Source: Vanessa cardui
Lineage: Eukaryota; Arthropoda; Insecta; Lepidoptera; Nymphalidae
Assembly (NCBI RefSeq): GCF_905220365.1
Contig: NC_061151.1
Span: 2,536,197 to 2,600,196 of the forward strand
DNA: 64,000 nucleotides
Direction: 5' to 3'
Position numbers and translations under genes: made by a program. Positions 21,101-32,089 of this stretch are shown piece after piece. The notes beneath the pieces are model-generated. The model had not been told where the DNA came from and did not search any database. It was given only the letters and a program-made list of their open reading frames with translations. How positions within the stretch are numbered: the first letter of the stretch is position 1; each line of letters starts with the position of its first letter.

Positions 21101-24100
21101 CTTCACTTAATTGTTAATTGACGATTCAAAAGAGCTTGTTAAAACCTACTTGAATAAAGTTTATTTTGATTTTGATTGTTTGACTAACAGCTACTTTGCC
21201 AAGGCTCGTGTAAATACTCCGATATGATACCAAGTACAATTCATTTATATAAAACTAAATATGCCATGGTAATAATTTTGGGTCCAAAAGATTCAAATCG
21301 TATGTTTATAAACGATGCTAATAAAAAAAATGTTCAATTTGCAACGCACACCTATAAAACAGAGGAGTTAAAACGTATATTACGAGTGGATTTGTTTTGT
21401 TGCAGCCTGAGTGAACTCACAATAATTGCTGCTTGGAATATATCATATACAATTTAGTATTATATTATAACATGGATAGATATTTTAAATTTGTTTTTTC
21501 AAGTGCTGTAATATCAATTTGGGGCACAATCCTGTAATAATATCTATACAATATGGCATTAAATAAATAAATAAACTATATTTGAAAAAATGCCTCGGAA
21601 ATCAACAAGTTGTATCTTTATATTGACCAAAAAGCAAAGACAATAATAATCTATCTTGTATAAAGAAATAATATGTTTTCCAAAGGTTAAATTAAATAAC
21701 TGACAAGTAACCTTACCTGCAGAGGAACTGTCCGACTCCCCTCTCCTCGCAGTCATACACGAGCTCGTACCCTTCCCTCTCGAAGTATCCTCGGAGCGTC
21801 TTCTTCGGGTCATCCAGGTAAAGCTCCTCGTTGGCGGTCGAAGCGTATGGGTTGTCTGCTAGGTCTGTTTCGTTTTCTGCATCTTCGCCTGAAAAATATA
21901 TTTTCAATTATACCTCTCATTATTCCGACACAGTCTTTATTAGGAAGAAATTGGATAATGGTCCAATAGTAAATTTTTTTTTACACTATAATTGCGATAA
22001 ATAACAAATGTTTCTTACAGCTATAGTACGACACAACTTAGATGTAGTTGGAATCGGCAAAATTCGTTACTATACCAAATTATCAATATTTATTTCTTAT
22101 GTGAATGTGATCTTTACGCAAACGTAATATAATAACGTGTAATAATAACGTCGATTTACATGCACTTGCTTTCTCGGGTCGAACTGACGCGAGAATCTAT
22201 AGCGACGAATAGCGTCGAATGGCGCGATATGTTGCTATTTCTACTGGTTGTGTGAATCGGCGGTAATCGCTGTTATTGAATTTGCCGATGCTACATCTAA
22301 GTTGTGTCGTACTATACATTTTCATTTTATAAATTATATCTGATATAAATTATTTTAATCATATATTATAAAGGATTATTGGTATTTGGTAGTCAGGAGT
22401 TAATAGGAGTGACTATTTTAACGATCATTTCTACCCCCATATGCATGTAAAAAGGAACCATTTTTTAAAAATTTCACTAAAATCTCAAAATACACTCACC
22501 CATTCCCCAATCAATGCCCTGTTCCTCTCTGCGTTTCTCCTCCTCCAATCTGTTCCTCTCCCTCTGTTCGCCGGCCTCTTGTATCATTCTTTCTCTTTCC
22601 AACTTCATATTCACTGCGCGCTTCTTTATTTCCGTAACCGTCAACTCTGATTCACCTTCGCTATCGAAATCGGGACCCTTAAAAAATATGTAAATAATTA
22701 TTAATTATGATAAATTTTTACCGACTTACAAAAAAAAGGCTCTACATATTGAATGAAGTTAATTATCGTATCATTTAACATGTACTACCGACCCATCTTA
22801 GCTTAGCACGAGTGCAATACTGACACTAAATACACAACAGAATTTGTTTATTTACATCACATTTTTTTATGTTATAGGTTGGCGGACGAGCATATGGGCC
22901 ACCTGATGTTAAGTGGTCACCATCGCCCATATGCAATGACGCTGTAAGAAATATTAACTATTCCTTATATCGTCAATGTGCCACCAACCTTGGGAACTAA
23001 GATGTTATATCCCTTGTGCCTGTAGTTACACTGGCTCACTTGGCGGTAGAATAACTGATGAGTGGGTGTGTACCTACCCAGACGGGCTTGCACAAAGCCC
23101 TACCACCATGTAAAACCCTACTTGACTGTAACATTTAAAACTTCTAAAATTATCAGTGTTTCTTTACTAAACTGTCCATGTATTACATACAAAAACCTTC
23201 CTCCGAATCACTCTATCTATTATAAAAAATCCGCAACCAAATCCATTGCGTGATTTGAAAGATCTAAGCATACATAGGGACAGACAGCGGTAGGTGATTT
23301 TGTTTTATACTATAAAGTAAAGTAAAGTAACAGCCTGTAAATTTCCCACTGCTAAGATAAGGCCTCCTCTTCCATTAAGGAGAGGTTTTGGAACATATTC
23401 CACCACGCTGTTCCAATGCGGGTTGGTGGAAAGCACATGTGGCAGAATTTCGACTAAATTAGACACATGCAGGTTTCCTCACGATGTTTTCCTTCACCGC
23501 CGAGCACGAGATGAATTATAAACACAAATTAAGCACATATATATATAGCGGTGCTTGCCTGGGTTTGAACCCGCAATCATCGGATAAGATGAACGCGTTC
23601 TAACCACTGGGCCATCTCAGCTTCAGCAGCATCAGCAGTTTTATACTATGTAATGATATAATGATGCGAATAGCCGGAGAAAGACTAAAGTGGCGTGAAC
23701 TTGGAGAGGCATATGTCCAGCAGTGGACAAAAACGGGCTGATGATGATGAATGATATAATACTTACTAAGACAATGTATGTTCTCGTGCTCGACCCGAAC
23801 TTGATCTGGTGACCAACCCTGACCCTAAAGTAGTGATTCTGTCTAACTTTCTGCTTATTGATGAATGTTCCGTGTGTGCTGCCGAGGTCGTATATATACC
23901 AGCCCGAAGCTGGCTCTCCATCCTCTGCAAAGGCTTTGTACTGGAGTACAGCATGATGCCTGTATCCATAAAAATGTTAATGAAATCGTAAATAAATACG
24001 TAACGACATACCAATATAAAAAAATATAAGACAGTAAATGATAACTAATTACGTAACGTACATTTTTTTTTTTTTTTAATAAATTTCCCTTTTCATTTAA

Positions 24101-26392
24101 GTTTTACGGGGAAACCCCGTTTGTATTAGTCTGATCGTCATTTTTAATTTGTTAATAAATTAACAAAAACAGGTGTGTGTGAAAAATATTTTGTTTTATT
24201 TAATAACATTACCGCAAAGTCAATTAAAACTATACCAAAAGATAATAACTATAAGATAACTTTTTTCGACTTTAGGTGGCCCTACCTGACTGTTACATGA
24301 TGTTTAGAGGGGGAGGGGGGTACAAAATAACGTTACGGCGCGTTACAAGGTGAGAGCAGAGGATCATAAATCTCCAAAAATTGTGTTACATTATACTTGA
24401 ACGCTCCCTGAATATATTTTTACAACTTCTTTAATACAGCTTACTGCAAATAAATTATTACATTAGATAAAACTGCTATGCCACCCCCCCAAAATTATTA
24501 TTACCTCCCTTTTACTCTCTCTGTCACTCTTTATTGTATATGGTTTTATATATATATAGTTCGAATAAACAAGCAACATCAGCGTCAAGTCACACAACTT
24601 CCCTTAAAAAAAAAGGCGGGAGATTCGTGGTTGACACATTGAGATGGCAATTATGATTATTACGGTGTAATGTGATTATTGATGGTTATATGTGTTTTAT
24701 GCTAAATGTTTTTCTTTTGTGGTAGATTGATTATTATTGTAAATTAAAGATAATTGTTTTAGAGGTTAGCCTACTTCCAACTTCTGGTTCTAAAAATATA
24801 TTATAACATTATTTGAATTTCATTTGGTCACAATTTAATTCAAGTGTCGTTAAATTGTCCACAAGCATCATCAAACTCTCTTATTTATATTTATTTATTG
24901 TTATTGGATATACCTGGATACTGTCGGATGTCCCATCACAATGTCACAGTTTGCAAGTCGTCCAAACACATAGTATGGTTTATTTGTCAGCTCAATCTTT
25001 TCAAGTATCATTCCTGATTTCAAAACTTCCAAACCATATTCGGAACCTGAAATTATTTGTTTAATCTAAGATCAAAAGCATATATAATTAAACTATGATG
25101 GCGTACAATTAATGAAGATAAATGAAAACTTTCTTTAGACTTATTATAATATTGATGTTTGTCTAACCCAAATATACACTACATACATACATACATAATT
25201 GATTAAAATAACATAAGTACTGCTAGACTAGTTTATTTTAGTAATTTTCAGTCTTATGTCATATGGAATGTTGTTATGGGGTAATGCAGCCGATATTTAA
25301 GTTGTTTTTATTCTGCAGAAAAGTGCTATCTGATCTATTTACTATAATATTAGCTCTAAGACATCATTATGCGAGAAATTGCCTCAGGTTCCATGACTGT
25401 AAATTTGTTTATATGAAAAGACCAACTATGCGAGTTTCTTGTCATTTCGTCTCGCTAGAGGCTGCTTTCCGAAGCGCTGGTAGTATTTAATTATTGACGA
25501 CTCAAAAATGCATCATTGTACAGTTTACTTGAATAAATTGATTTGATTTGAAAGTCAAAGAACTTTTGAATAGTAATTTTAGTGCTGATATAAATGTAAA
25601 GATACTATTGTTTTAGATATGTGTATTCTACTTAGAAGAACCAGCAGGAAACTCAATAGTTAGTCTTATACATAATTGCTATTGTTAGACTATGTTACTC
25701 AAATTCATTTTAATCTATACATATCCTGCATAGAAATAAAAATATGACTTCAGTAGTCTTTAGAGAGCCTGTTTGAATAAACTTTTAATCTTTCATCAAG
25801 TAAAGTTAGAAGTGTTCTGGGATGTATACATTGTGAAGATATTGGTATGTGTTTAATTTCAATAAAATGGTCATGCATTTGTTTGTCAACGGGCATTGAA
25901 GCAGTGTGGTAAAAGAGATTCAAACCTTCTATTTAAAAAGAGAAGAGTTCCCTATCTTTGCATGACTACATTACTACTATGTAAGAATGTTTATAATATA
26001 GTATTACATTCCTCCTTAAACTTATTTGAATTAGAAAACAAGCATAAGTTCTTGTTTGCTTAATGATTATTAAGTAAAATGAATTTATGCTGTGTGTTAC
26101 GTAGTTTTCCATCAATATAATTACCGTCAGGACACAACCCGGACCATTTAGGCTCTTTATAAGGTATAGGAGTCAATATTTCCTTCAACAAAACAGCAGG
26201 CGGCAATGAACTCTTCACACTTATTTCCGACGCATTTTCGTTTCTTTTCTCTTGACTGCTACTTTCTGGAGGGTTCTCCTCGTCAGTTTTCACTTTTTTA
26301 GGAAGTTTACCTATCCGACCAATGAGCACAGGCTTTTTAAATTCAATCTTCTCTTGAGTTGGCGGGACGGAGCTCTCTTTATCATCAGACAT
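14800..26392 (-). CDS. Kanadaptin (SLC4A1AP orthologue), complete
   Basis: Ten exons join in frame to 631 residues: 26125-26392, 24914-25046, 23767-23959, 22500-22677, 21717-21888, 19988-20133, 18730-18899, 17409-17594, 15763-15908 and 14800-15103. An FHA domain spans about residues 93-198, with the fold residues G118-R119, S133-R134-H135-H136 and DLGSTHGTFIN at 158-168. A charged coiled-coil segment follows (215-253), then the family motifs DPKKTLRGYFEREG and HRGKKRDAVVACALEACRLL, a DxFLDRTG motif, DALDEFMSTLG and an acidic Lys/Glu-rich tail. Kanadaptin was described as a partner of the anion exchanger AE1 but is mainly nuclear; its core role is not settled, though FHA domains bind phosphothreonine. 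It is smaller than the vertebrate protein. Introns carry MITEs and SINEs. The start is the first ATG of exon 1. Confidence 0.95.
15763..15908 (-). CDS. Kanadaptin exon 9
   Basis: Codes MSIQKLKAELSKTQRLAELA, then a segment ending AVKQTNSVIYGK, residues 483-530 plus two bases. Acceptor tttatag, donor GTAAAT. Confidence 0.93.
15966..16386. mobile_element. MITE family M2, copy 2 (best ends)
   Basis: 421 bp with terminal inverted repeats ATAGGCTATTTGAC and GTCAAATAGCCTAT, flanked by TA at 15964-15965 and 16387-16388, which suits a Tc1/mariner-type TA duplication. CACGTG lies at 16120-16125 and TGACGTCA at 16224-16231. No transposase frame. It lies in kanadaptin intron 8, 57 bp upstream of exon 9 on the plus-strand map. 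Confidence 0.9.
16981..17350. mobile_element. MITE family M3 with G-runs
   Basis: A 370-bp element with inverted ends GGGGTTGTCCATTAATCACG and its complement (right arm 17328-17350), flanked by TA on both sides. Inside are three runs of 9-13 G. The right end is only 58 bp from the kanadaptin exon 8 donor. TA flanks point to a Tc1/mariner-type helper. Confidence 0.88.
17409..17594 (-). CDS. Kanadaptin exon 8
   Basis: 62 codons, residues 421-482: LKQITDIENKISAEEKALEC, then DALDEFMSTLGKQGQSMAQK. Phase 0 both ends. Acceptor tccacag, donor GTAAAA. Confidence 0.95.
17645..17850 (-). repeat. Retroposon tail family D, diverged copy
   Basis: Shares the AAGATTCTACCGAGAA and CTTTATTAAAGTAG blocks of family D with many changes. 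It begins about 50 bp from exon 8 in kanadaptin intron 7. Confidence 0.6.
18181..18629. mobile_element. MITE family M2, copy 3
   Basis: 449 bp with ends ATAGGCTATTTGAC and AGTCCAATAGCCTAT; TA precedes the left end, while the right flank is TG. CACGTG lies at 18335-18340 and TGACGTCA at 18439-18446. It is in kanadaptin intron 7, 101 bp from exon 7. Confidence 0.88.
18730..18899 (-). CDS. Kanadaptin exon 7
   Basis: Codes SRRRKQRDWSADDYYDSDED, then TFLDRTGSVEKKRRARMEKH and EQEVSKPLTYDDL, residues 365-420. Acceptor ttgtttag, donor GTAAGA. The FLDRTG and LTYDDL motifs are typical of the family. Confidence 0.96.
18950..19208 (-). repeat. SINE-C copy 2, full length
   Basis: The best copy. On the minus strand the head has an A-box-like GTGGTCGAGTGG and B-box GGGTTCGATTCCC, as in a tRNA gene, then a non-tRNA body and a tail of T/A-rich short repeats. 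The head lacks tRNA folding downstream of the B-box, so this is a SINE and not a tRNA gene. Kanadaptin intron 6. Confidence 0.9.
19577..19970. repeat. Degenerate tandem repeat with C-runs and CA-runs
   Basis: Four irregular units of about 86-97 bp, each with ACCGTATGTTTCATAAC (about 19610, 19702, 19788, 19885) followed by 7-13 C and then CA/CT repeats. It ends about 18 bp from the kanadaptin exon 6 donor. In the pre-mRNA these are G-runs. Confidence 0.85.
19988..20133 (-). CDS. Kanadaptin exon 6
   Basis: 48 codons plus split codons at both ends (residues 316-363): VELPLEHAGGCVRAEALHRG, then KKRDAVVACALEACRLLDRA and GLLRQAKH. Very G+C-rich. Acceptor gtcgcag, donor GTGAGT. Confidence 0.96.
20158..20457 (-). 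repeat. SINE-B copy, full length
   Basis: The tail begins 25 bp from the exon 6 acceptor, so it sits in the branch-point and polypyrimidine neighbourhood of kanadaptin intron 5. The head (GATGGCCCAGTGGTTAGAAC) lies at the far end. It carries a small duplication GGGTTAGGGGTTAG. Confidence 0.9.
20505..20660 (+). mobile_element. RTE-like retrotransposon tail, second copy
   Basis: Has GGTACGACCAAAGAAACGAT followed by GGATGAATTGTGTGAAAGAC and ends GGGCAGGAGGATGATGA, matching the last part of the remnant at 10285. 5'-truncated and frame-broken. Kanadaptin intron 5. Confidence 0.7.
20900..21178 (+). repeat. Retroposon tail family D copy
   Basis: Plus orientation, ending CTTGAATAAAGTTTATTTTG plus ATTTTGATT. 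It contains TACTTCCCGAACCGGTGGTA. Kanadaptin intron 5. Confidence 0.75.
21717..21888 (-). CDS. Kanadaptin exon 5
   Basis: Codes EDAENETDLADNPYASTANE, then ELYLDDPKKTLRGYFEREGY and DCEERGVGQFLC (residues 259-314 plus split codons). Acceptor tttttcag, donor GTAAGG. DPKKTLRGYFEREG is a family landmark. Confidence 0.97.
22024..22314. mobile_element. MITE family M1, copy 1 (perfect ends)
   Basis: Terminal inverted repeats of 26 bp match perfectly (22022-22047 with 22291-22316, including the TA dinucleotides), starting TATAGTACGACACAACTTAG. TA flanks suit a Tc1/mariner-type element. Inside, TAGCGACGAATAGCG is partly self-repeating. Kanadaptin intron 4. Confidence 0.93.
22500..22677 (-). CDS. Kanadaptin exon 4
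   Basis: Codes GPDFDSEGESELTVTEIKKR, then a Glu/Arg-rich coiled coil ending EEQGIDWGM (residues 199-257 plus one base). Acceptor ttttaag, donor GTGAGT. Confidence 0.96.
22863..23109 (-). repeat. SINE-A copy with internal deletion
   Basis: Near full length, missing about 50 bp after CTGGCTCACT. Kanadaptin intron 3. Confidence 0.8.
23318..23625 (-). repeat. SINE-B copy, full length
   Basis: Head, B-box (GGGTTTGAACCC as its complement) and body present; the tail side runs into AAGTAAAGTAAAGTAACAGC. Kanadaptin intron 3. Confidence 0.88.
23767..23959 (-). CDS. Kanadaptin exon 3 (core of FHA domain)
   Basis: 64 codons, residues 135-198: HHAVLQYKAFAEDGEPASGW, YIYDLGSTHGTFINKQKV and RVRVGHQIKFGSSTRTYIVL. 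The Ser-Arg-His and Gly-Ser-Thr-His-Gly-Thr motifs that form the phosphopeptide face are present. Acceptor gatacag, donor GTAAGT. Confidence 0.97.
24914..25046 (-). CDS. Kanadaptin exon 2 (start of FHA domain)
   Basis: Codes SEYGLEVLKSGMILEKIELT then NKPYYVFGRLANCDIVMGHP and TVS (residues 91-133). F117-G118-R119-L120 and C123-D124-I125 are the usual FHA N-terminal residues. Acceptor atttcag, donor GTATAT. Confidence 0.96.
26125..26392 (-). CDS. Kanadaptin exon 1 (coding part)
   Basis: 89 codons plus one base: MSDDKESSVPPTQEK, a polar low-complexity N-terminus, then PPAVLLKEILTPIPYKEPKW and SGLCPD. The PYKEPKWSG motif immediately precedes the FHA domain in the family. Donor GTAATT. Confidence 0.94.
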
Positions 26393-26999
26393 TGTGATTA
26401 CACTTTCATGCGTTCGTTTTTATTTTATTTAATAAATACTATAACTAGATACTTAAATATCAATTGTTATTTTTGTAAGCTGTACAATAATATACAATTA
26501 TATTATTTTTTAACTCTTAGTAACACGATTCACGGTATAAAATAAACTCTCGAACTGTCATCTCAATATGTGTCACACCGACGTATGACATCTGGCAATA
26601 GAATGTAAAGTGAACTGTTTACTGTAGATTGAAATAAGATTGCTATTGCTGGCGTAAAATTAAATTAGACAGGATTTTTAAAGGCATATTATTTAATTCC
26701 AATTGAAGTTTTCTAATTAATCGGGACATTTTAAATATTGAATAATTTTTTTTGTAATAAATGAATACTTGAAATTGACAGACTTATTTATTACCTGTAA
26801 CGTACGGAATGAGTGATTTGGAATTTGAATGGAATGGCATGGTACTAATCAATCAATCAATTTAAAAACCAAAAGAATTTTGTAATTTGTACCGATACGG
26901 CTCGGGAGGGTGATGTGTCGCCGCGGATGTTTTCCTTTTTTTTTACAATTCATAAATAGTTATTAGCCATTTCGCAGTCTGTGTCCATGTGTACAAGTT
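26393..26999. promoter_or_regulatory. Kanadaptin upstream interval, probable divergent promoter
   Basis: AT-rich single-copy-looking sequence between the kanadaptin ATG and a possible plus-strand first exon. GGCTCGGGAGGGTGATGTGTCGCCGCGGATG near 26900 is a local G+C peak, as often found at housekeeping promoters. No element was confirmed. Confidence 0.35.
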
Positions 27000-27180
27000 T
27001 GTTGCCTTTTATTTGTTTTTTAGTGCAGTGAACAATGTGAGTGACCGCGACATATTGCTGTACCAACGCACTGTTTTCGACGAAAATCTTTACGTTGTAA
27101 TTAGCTTTTATCGCACAATCTTATCATAATTTTTCTATTCCGCTACAAGACCGACGTCCTATATCACGTATTTGTTGCAG
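27000..27180 (+). other. Candidate non-coding first exon of a plus-strand gene
   Basis: From about 27000 the sequence loses the repeat character of the region and runs to TTTGTTGCAG|GTGAGTGA at 27181, a near-ideal splice donor. There is no useful open frame, so it would be 5' UTR. It faces away from kanadaptin, about 600 bp from its start codon, as in a divergent promoter pair. The left border is only a guess, and the next exon was not found up to 64000. Confidence 0.3.
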
Positions 27181-28359
27181 GTGAGTGATTATTAATGCAA
27201 TTTTAAGTTAAAACGTTAAGCGAATCAACGGTTTTTTGTGTACGTTTTTTTATCGTAATCGGCTTATATGCTGTATATTTAAACTATTTCATTGAAGACT
27301 GGTGAAAGTACCGAGAAAAAGTATTTTAATCTGACGAGAAATAATAAATACTTCATTGTTTTGACCTTTCAAATAGTTATTATCTTTTTTTTCCGCAATC
27401 GTGACTTGATGGAGATTTCACTTAAATTAAACTTATTTGTTTAACATATACAATTTCAAACATACCTTACATAATTCATTTAGTACTCGAGAATAAATCT
27501 CTTAGTGTTTGAGTGTGAAAATAGAAAATTGTCAACATTCTCGTATCGATAGAATATCGACATTTAAATTCAAGGTTGAAAGGTTGGATTTTAGACTTTC
27601 AATTTTATAAACGATTATAGATTAATCGAATCAATATGTAATTAAATTAAAAATAAAGTAATATTAATATTATATCCATATATAGTAATAAATAATCTTC
27701 TCTATCTATTTTTTTTTAAATTCAAATTTTGTTTCAAATTTATTCCGTATACAATAATGATTGGGAAGTTTAAAACATTATTCACATTATCATAATTTCA
27801 AAATAGCATAGACCATAATTCATCTTTTTATAATGTATAATAACAAACAATACATGACTAAAAAATAAAGTGACACAATTAAAAAAAATTTTTTTTTTAA
27901 TCTAATATCAATTGAAATAATAATGCTTCAGACAATGAGGGAATCTTGTAAGACACCACCATTGTTTGAAACCCATACACAGTTTTCGACATACATATAT
28001 TTTACTGATGTTAACGACTCATAAAAAAAAAAAAATTATGTTATACTAATATAAACAGAAGTAAACTTTGTTTTTTACTGAAATAATGATACATTATTCA
28101 TGACTGCCATAGGCTGTAGATTATATTTATATTGTATCAGTTAATTATATTATTAAATTAAACCCATGTGAAGCCAGGACAGGTCACTAGTTTTGTTATG
28201 ATCGTAAATAAATAATCTGTTAGAACATAAATTTTTAATAAAACTTTTATTACCCAAGTTGTTCTGGGTCAGGGCTATCTACTAATGCTAGTAAGCTTTT
28301 TTATTTATTGATATTTGGTAATTGATTGTGATCAAATTAAATTCTTACATATAATTATA

Positions 28360-28498
28360 AGGTGAACCAGTTGTCGCTCACAACTTGCTCGTGTTTTAGG
28401 GTTTGATTATCAAGGTGTTAATCATAAAAAGAAGTTAGGCTTAGGTTAAGGCTAGAGAGAGAGATGGTTACTTTTACATTTATAATATTAGAATAGAT
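28360..28498 (-). mobile_element. Helitron-like end fragment
   Basis: Contains GTTGTCGCTCACAACTTGCTC, then TTTACATTTATAATATTAGA, the two blocks that bracket the better copies at 34834 and 57654. The CTAG terminus is not preserved. Confidence 0.5.
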
Positions 28499-28851
28499 TT
28501 ATTTGTATAACACATGATTAGGCATAATGATTTTTTGCCATTGCTTCTCTTAGCATAAAAATTAAAAAACATAACATTATGATCATGCTGTGTTGTAATA
28601 ATGAGGTAAATTTTGTTCATTTATTGTTTGTGTTGAGTGAAATAATTTAAGGAAAAATTGGGTATGACATTTGCCCAGCTGACTGGAGCTGATAATAATA
28701 TTGATAATACATTGCAACTGACACATTGTATCTCAAATGCATTTAAGAAATTTAAAGAGACTATATATACATAGTTATGACTATTTACAAAGTATTCCCA
28801 AAATGAAATAGAATGAAACCAACATTGGAACTAGTTACTATATAAATCTTG

Positions 28852-28970
28852 ACCGCGTGGAATGGTGGCAAGAATGCTAGCAGCATTTCCCCGTTGAATC
28901 GCAATTCCGATCATCTGGGCAAAAAACGAACCAGCCCTCCTGTCACCAGTGGAGGCAATGAGACAATTCT
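28852..28970. repeat. Repeat family G copy 1
   Basis: GACCGCGTGGAATGGTGGCAAGAATGC recurs at 61605-61680; the CAGCATTTCCCCGTTGAATC and AACGAACCAGCCCTCCTGTC part recurs at 50090-50170 on the same strand with changes. A 72-codon frame here is just this repeat in translation. Confidence 0.6.
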
Positions 28971-29464
28971 TTTTATTTCATATTTGTATATATTGAAGCA
29001 TTTAATGTTATTAATTCTTATGTTAATATTGGAACTATGTTTTATACTAATATTATTTATGGTGTGATTTTTATCATAGAACATATCGGTTTATCAGAAT
29101 ATTTCGGTGAAGATAAACTAGTTGTAATGTATTAGTTTCTCTTATCAGTCAAAGCCATGGACTGCATTAACTGATATTATTTTTTATCAACTAGGTAGTA
29201 TGAATATATAGGATGCTCTAAATATGAGTGATAATATTGCAGATGCCGTCGTATGTGATAAGTTATCTTTAGTTAAAATTGTTTATAATAGTATACAGGT
29301 TAACAAATGTAGTGATATTTTTATGGAGATTACAGGTAGTCTATTACTAAACTACGAAATTTTTATATTACGTAAATGGAAGTCTAGCTGTGTATTTTTT
29401 TGTTGTAGTTTACATATAGCCTAATCCAATGGAAATAGGGAAAAATATTTAAACTAAACAATAA

Positions 29465-29632
29465 GCTGAGATGGCCTAGTGGCTAGAACGCGTGCGTGCG
29501 TCGTCGAAGTTCTGCCACATGTGGATTTCACCAACACGCATTGGAACAGTGTTGGAATAGGTTCCAAACCCTCTTCTAAATGGGAGAGGAGGTCTTAGCC
29601 CAGCTGTGGGAAATTTACAGGCTGTTGTTGTT
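29465..29632 (+). repeat. SINE-B copy, internally deleted
   Basis: The head GAGATGGCCTAGTGGCTAGA is joined directly to the body near GTTCTGCCACATG. The B-box is lost. The tail is GGCTGTTGTTGTTG. Confidence 0.8.
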
Positions 29633-30103
29633 GATCAAGGCACTCATAAAAAACATAAATACTAAATACGCAAAATATAAACAGCCATATATCACCATTA
29701 AACAAAGTTACTTAATTTTTTTTTTTATTTAAACTTTAAACAACCTTAGATTTAAGTATGTAATGTGATTCGCTAATAACTCGGCTATTTTGTGCACTAC
29801 TAAGAGTTTAAGATCAACATATATTTATTTATAATACAACGCTGTTATAACTATTTGTTTCCACAATTATATTATTTGCAAAAGCCGATAGCGGTTTCGT
29901 CGACTTTTCATAAGCAATTTTTTCGCCAAACTGCAATGAATATCATAGTTTAATCAAGCTCTCAAGCAATGATATCGCGCCAATTTGCTATCAAATGTTG
30001 TTAATTTGACATTTCCCCTTTTATTGTTGTTGTTGTTGAAATAGTGTATATAATGTCACTTATTTCTATATTAAGGGAAATCTAATGAACTTGAATCAAT
30101 TTT

Positions 30104-30354
30104 ACTTGGTGGTAGGACTTTGTGCAAGCCCGCCTGGGTAGGTACCACACACTCATCAGATATACTACCGCTGAACAACAGTACGCAGTATTGTTGTTTT
30201 CCTGTTTGAAGGGTGAGCGAGCCAGTGTAACTACAGGCACAAGGGACATAACATCTTAGTTCCCAAGGTTGGTGGCGCATTGACGATGTAAGGAATAGTT
30301 AATATTTCATACAGCGTCATTGTCTATGGGTGATGGTGACCACTTATCATCAGT
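30104..30354 (+). repeat. SINE-A copy, tail missing
   Basis: Plus orientation from ACTTGGTGGTAGGAC to GACCACTTATCATCAG. The final ATAAAAA part is absent. Confidence 0.8.
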
Positions 30355-31478
30355 AGTTCAATTAAGTAATTAACATTAAGATTGTCTTGAAATTTAATAT
30401 TTGAGTTACTGGCTGAGCCCGTGGCTTTACGTGCGCGAAATTAATATACAGATCACAAACGTTTTACTCCCACACAAGTATTGATTCTTTCTCTGTACAA
30501 AATTCACCTCTTCCTTTTATATGTCATAAGGTAATCATCTCTTATTTCCGTGATAAAAACCTACCCTGTGTTCTTCCTCGGGATTCCATCCATCTATCTC
30601 CATACGTTAAATTATTTTTATTTCTGAGGTTTTAGCGTAAAGAAGTAACAACAAAAGTTATTAGTTATTTTGCATTTACGATATGTTTAGGTCAAATTTA
30701 TTTTTAGATATATTTGACTTCTGACCTGATCCATATTCCAAAGATTTTCATGACGATAGTTTAAGTGTTAGCTAACAGACGGATATTAAGTTACTATTGT
30801 ATTGTATATATTTGGAGCAGTCGTCTGTGTGGGTTAGGATGGCAGATAATCTCTTTGGTGGGTTCTACTGTTCTCCATGCTGGTTCCTCTGATTTTATGA
30901 TGATTTTTTCTGATTGTTCATAAGTTAACTGACACTTTTATCACTCGAAATGCGAGGAAAAAAAGTTGTCGAGATGGCACTTGTGTACACAAATTGTATT
31001 TTTTTAATATAATGATTTCTACAGATAACTCTTTGGTGGTTCTACATTCAATAGTTTACATCTTGGACTGATATATATCTTAACTAATATTACAAAACGG
31101 CTTAACAGCTCAACCGATTGTCATGAAACTTTGCTACCACATTATCAATGTTATAGAAAAGGACGTAACGTACCCTTTTACTTCCTCTAACACGAACCTT
31201 TCCCTAATTATCTTTGCAATTGATCGTAAATTAATTCAAACATCGATAGTTCGCGAATCGTCATTCGATTAAAGTCCTTGATCGATTAATTTAATTAGAC
31301 GCTAATCTAAAGGTCGTTTGTATCGATGAAAACAATGTTACACGTAGTAGATAATGATACTTCCTCATTTTTGACGCGATTCTGTTAATGTAATATATGT
31401 GCATATGACGGTTGGGAAATTCTTAAGTGAACCATTTAAAAATACTATAAGATTTTAAATTAACATTGTTATTTTTAT

Positions 31479-31618
31479 TATTAAAGTTATACATTTCGGG
31501 ATATTTACCATGTTTTTTGTCTTGTTTAACAAGACATTCGTAGATAATGTCAAATATCGAGCTCCACCGAACAAAAATAAAAAACATGGTAAATATCCCG
31601 AAATGTATAACTTTAATA
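31479..31618. mobile_element. 140-bp element with perfect 40-bp inverted arms
   Basis: Arms 31479-31518 and 31579-31618 are exact reverse complements, starting TATTAAAGTTATACATTTCG, around a 60-bp centre with no coding. Zero mismatches suggest recent insertion or repair from the other arm. No second copy in the window; probably a small MITE. Confidence 0.8.
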
Positions 31619-31774
31619 CTTTATTCCTATATATACAGCATAAAACCAGGATAATTTATTGTTTCCAACAAATAATCAAAGATTCAACTATCTTTTAAGA
31701 ACAAAAAAAAATGCCTCAGAATACTATCGTGAAGTATCAGAAAGATATACATATATGCGATTAAATAGATTTGC

Positions 31775-31920
31775 GAACTGTAAATGGCCACTTGATAGTA
31801 CACCACCGAATACAGATATTGGCGCTGTCTTTCACCACCGACCTTTGGATCCAAGAAGTTAATTTCCTTCCCTGTAGTAACTAATACTGTTTCACTCACT
31901 CATCAAACTAGAACATATAA
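31775..31920 (-). repeat. SINE-A fragment, diverged
   Basis: Matches order and spacing of TGGCCACTTGATAG, GGCGCTGT, CACCACC, TTTCACTCACTCATCAAAC from SINE-A with many changes. Confidence 0.45.
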
Positions 31921-32089
31921 GAATTTAAGAAACAGATACGATTTCGTCTCGGGTTCCATGACAGGAGTGATGACTTAAACTAATCGCTGCCGTATGCGTT
32001 AGAGAATGGGAAAGTGGACTGGCATTGTAACGCGTTACGTAACGAATCGGTTGGCTGCGATAAGAAAAGTGCGTCCTTAAATGACGGTA

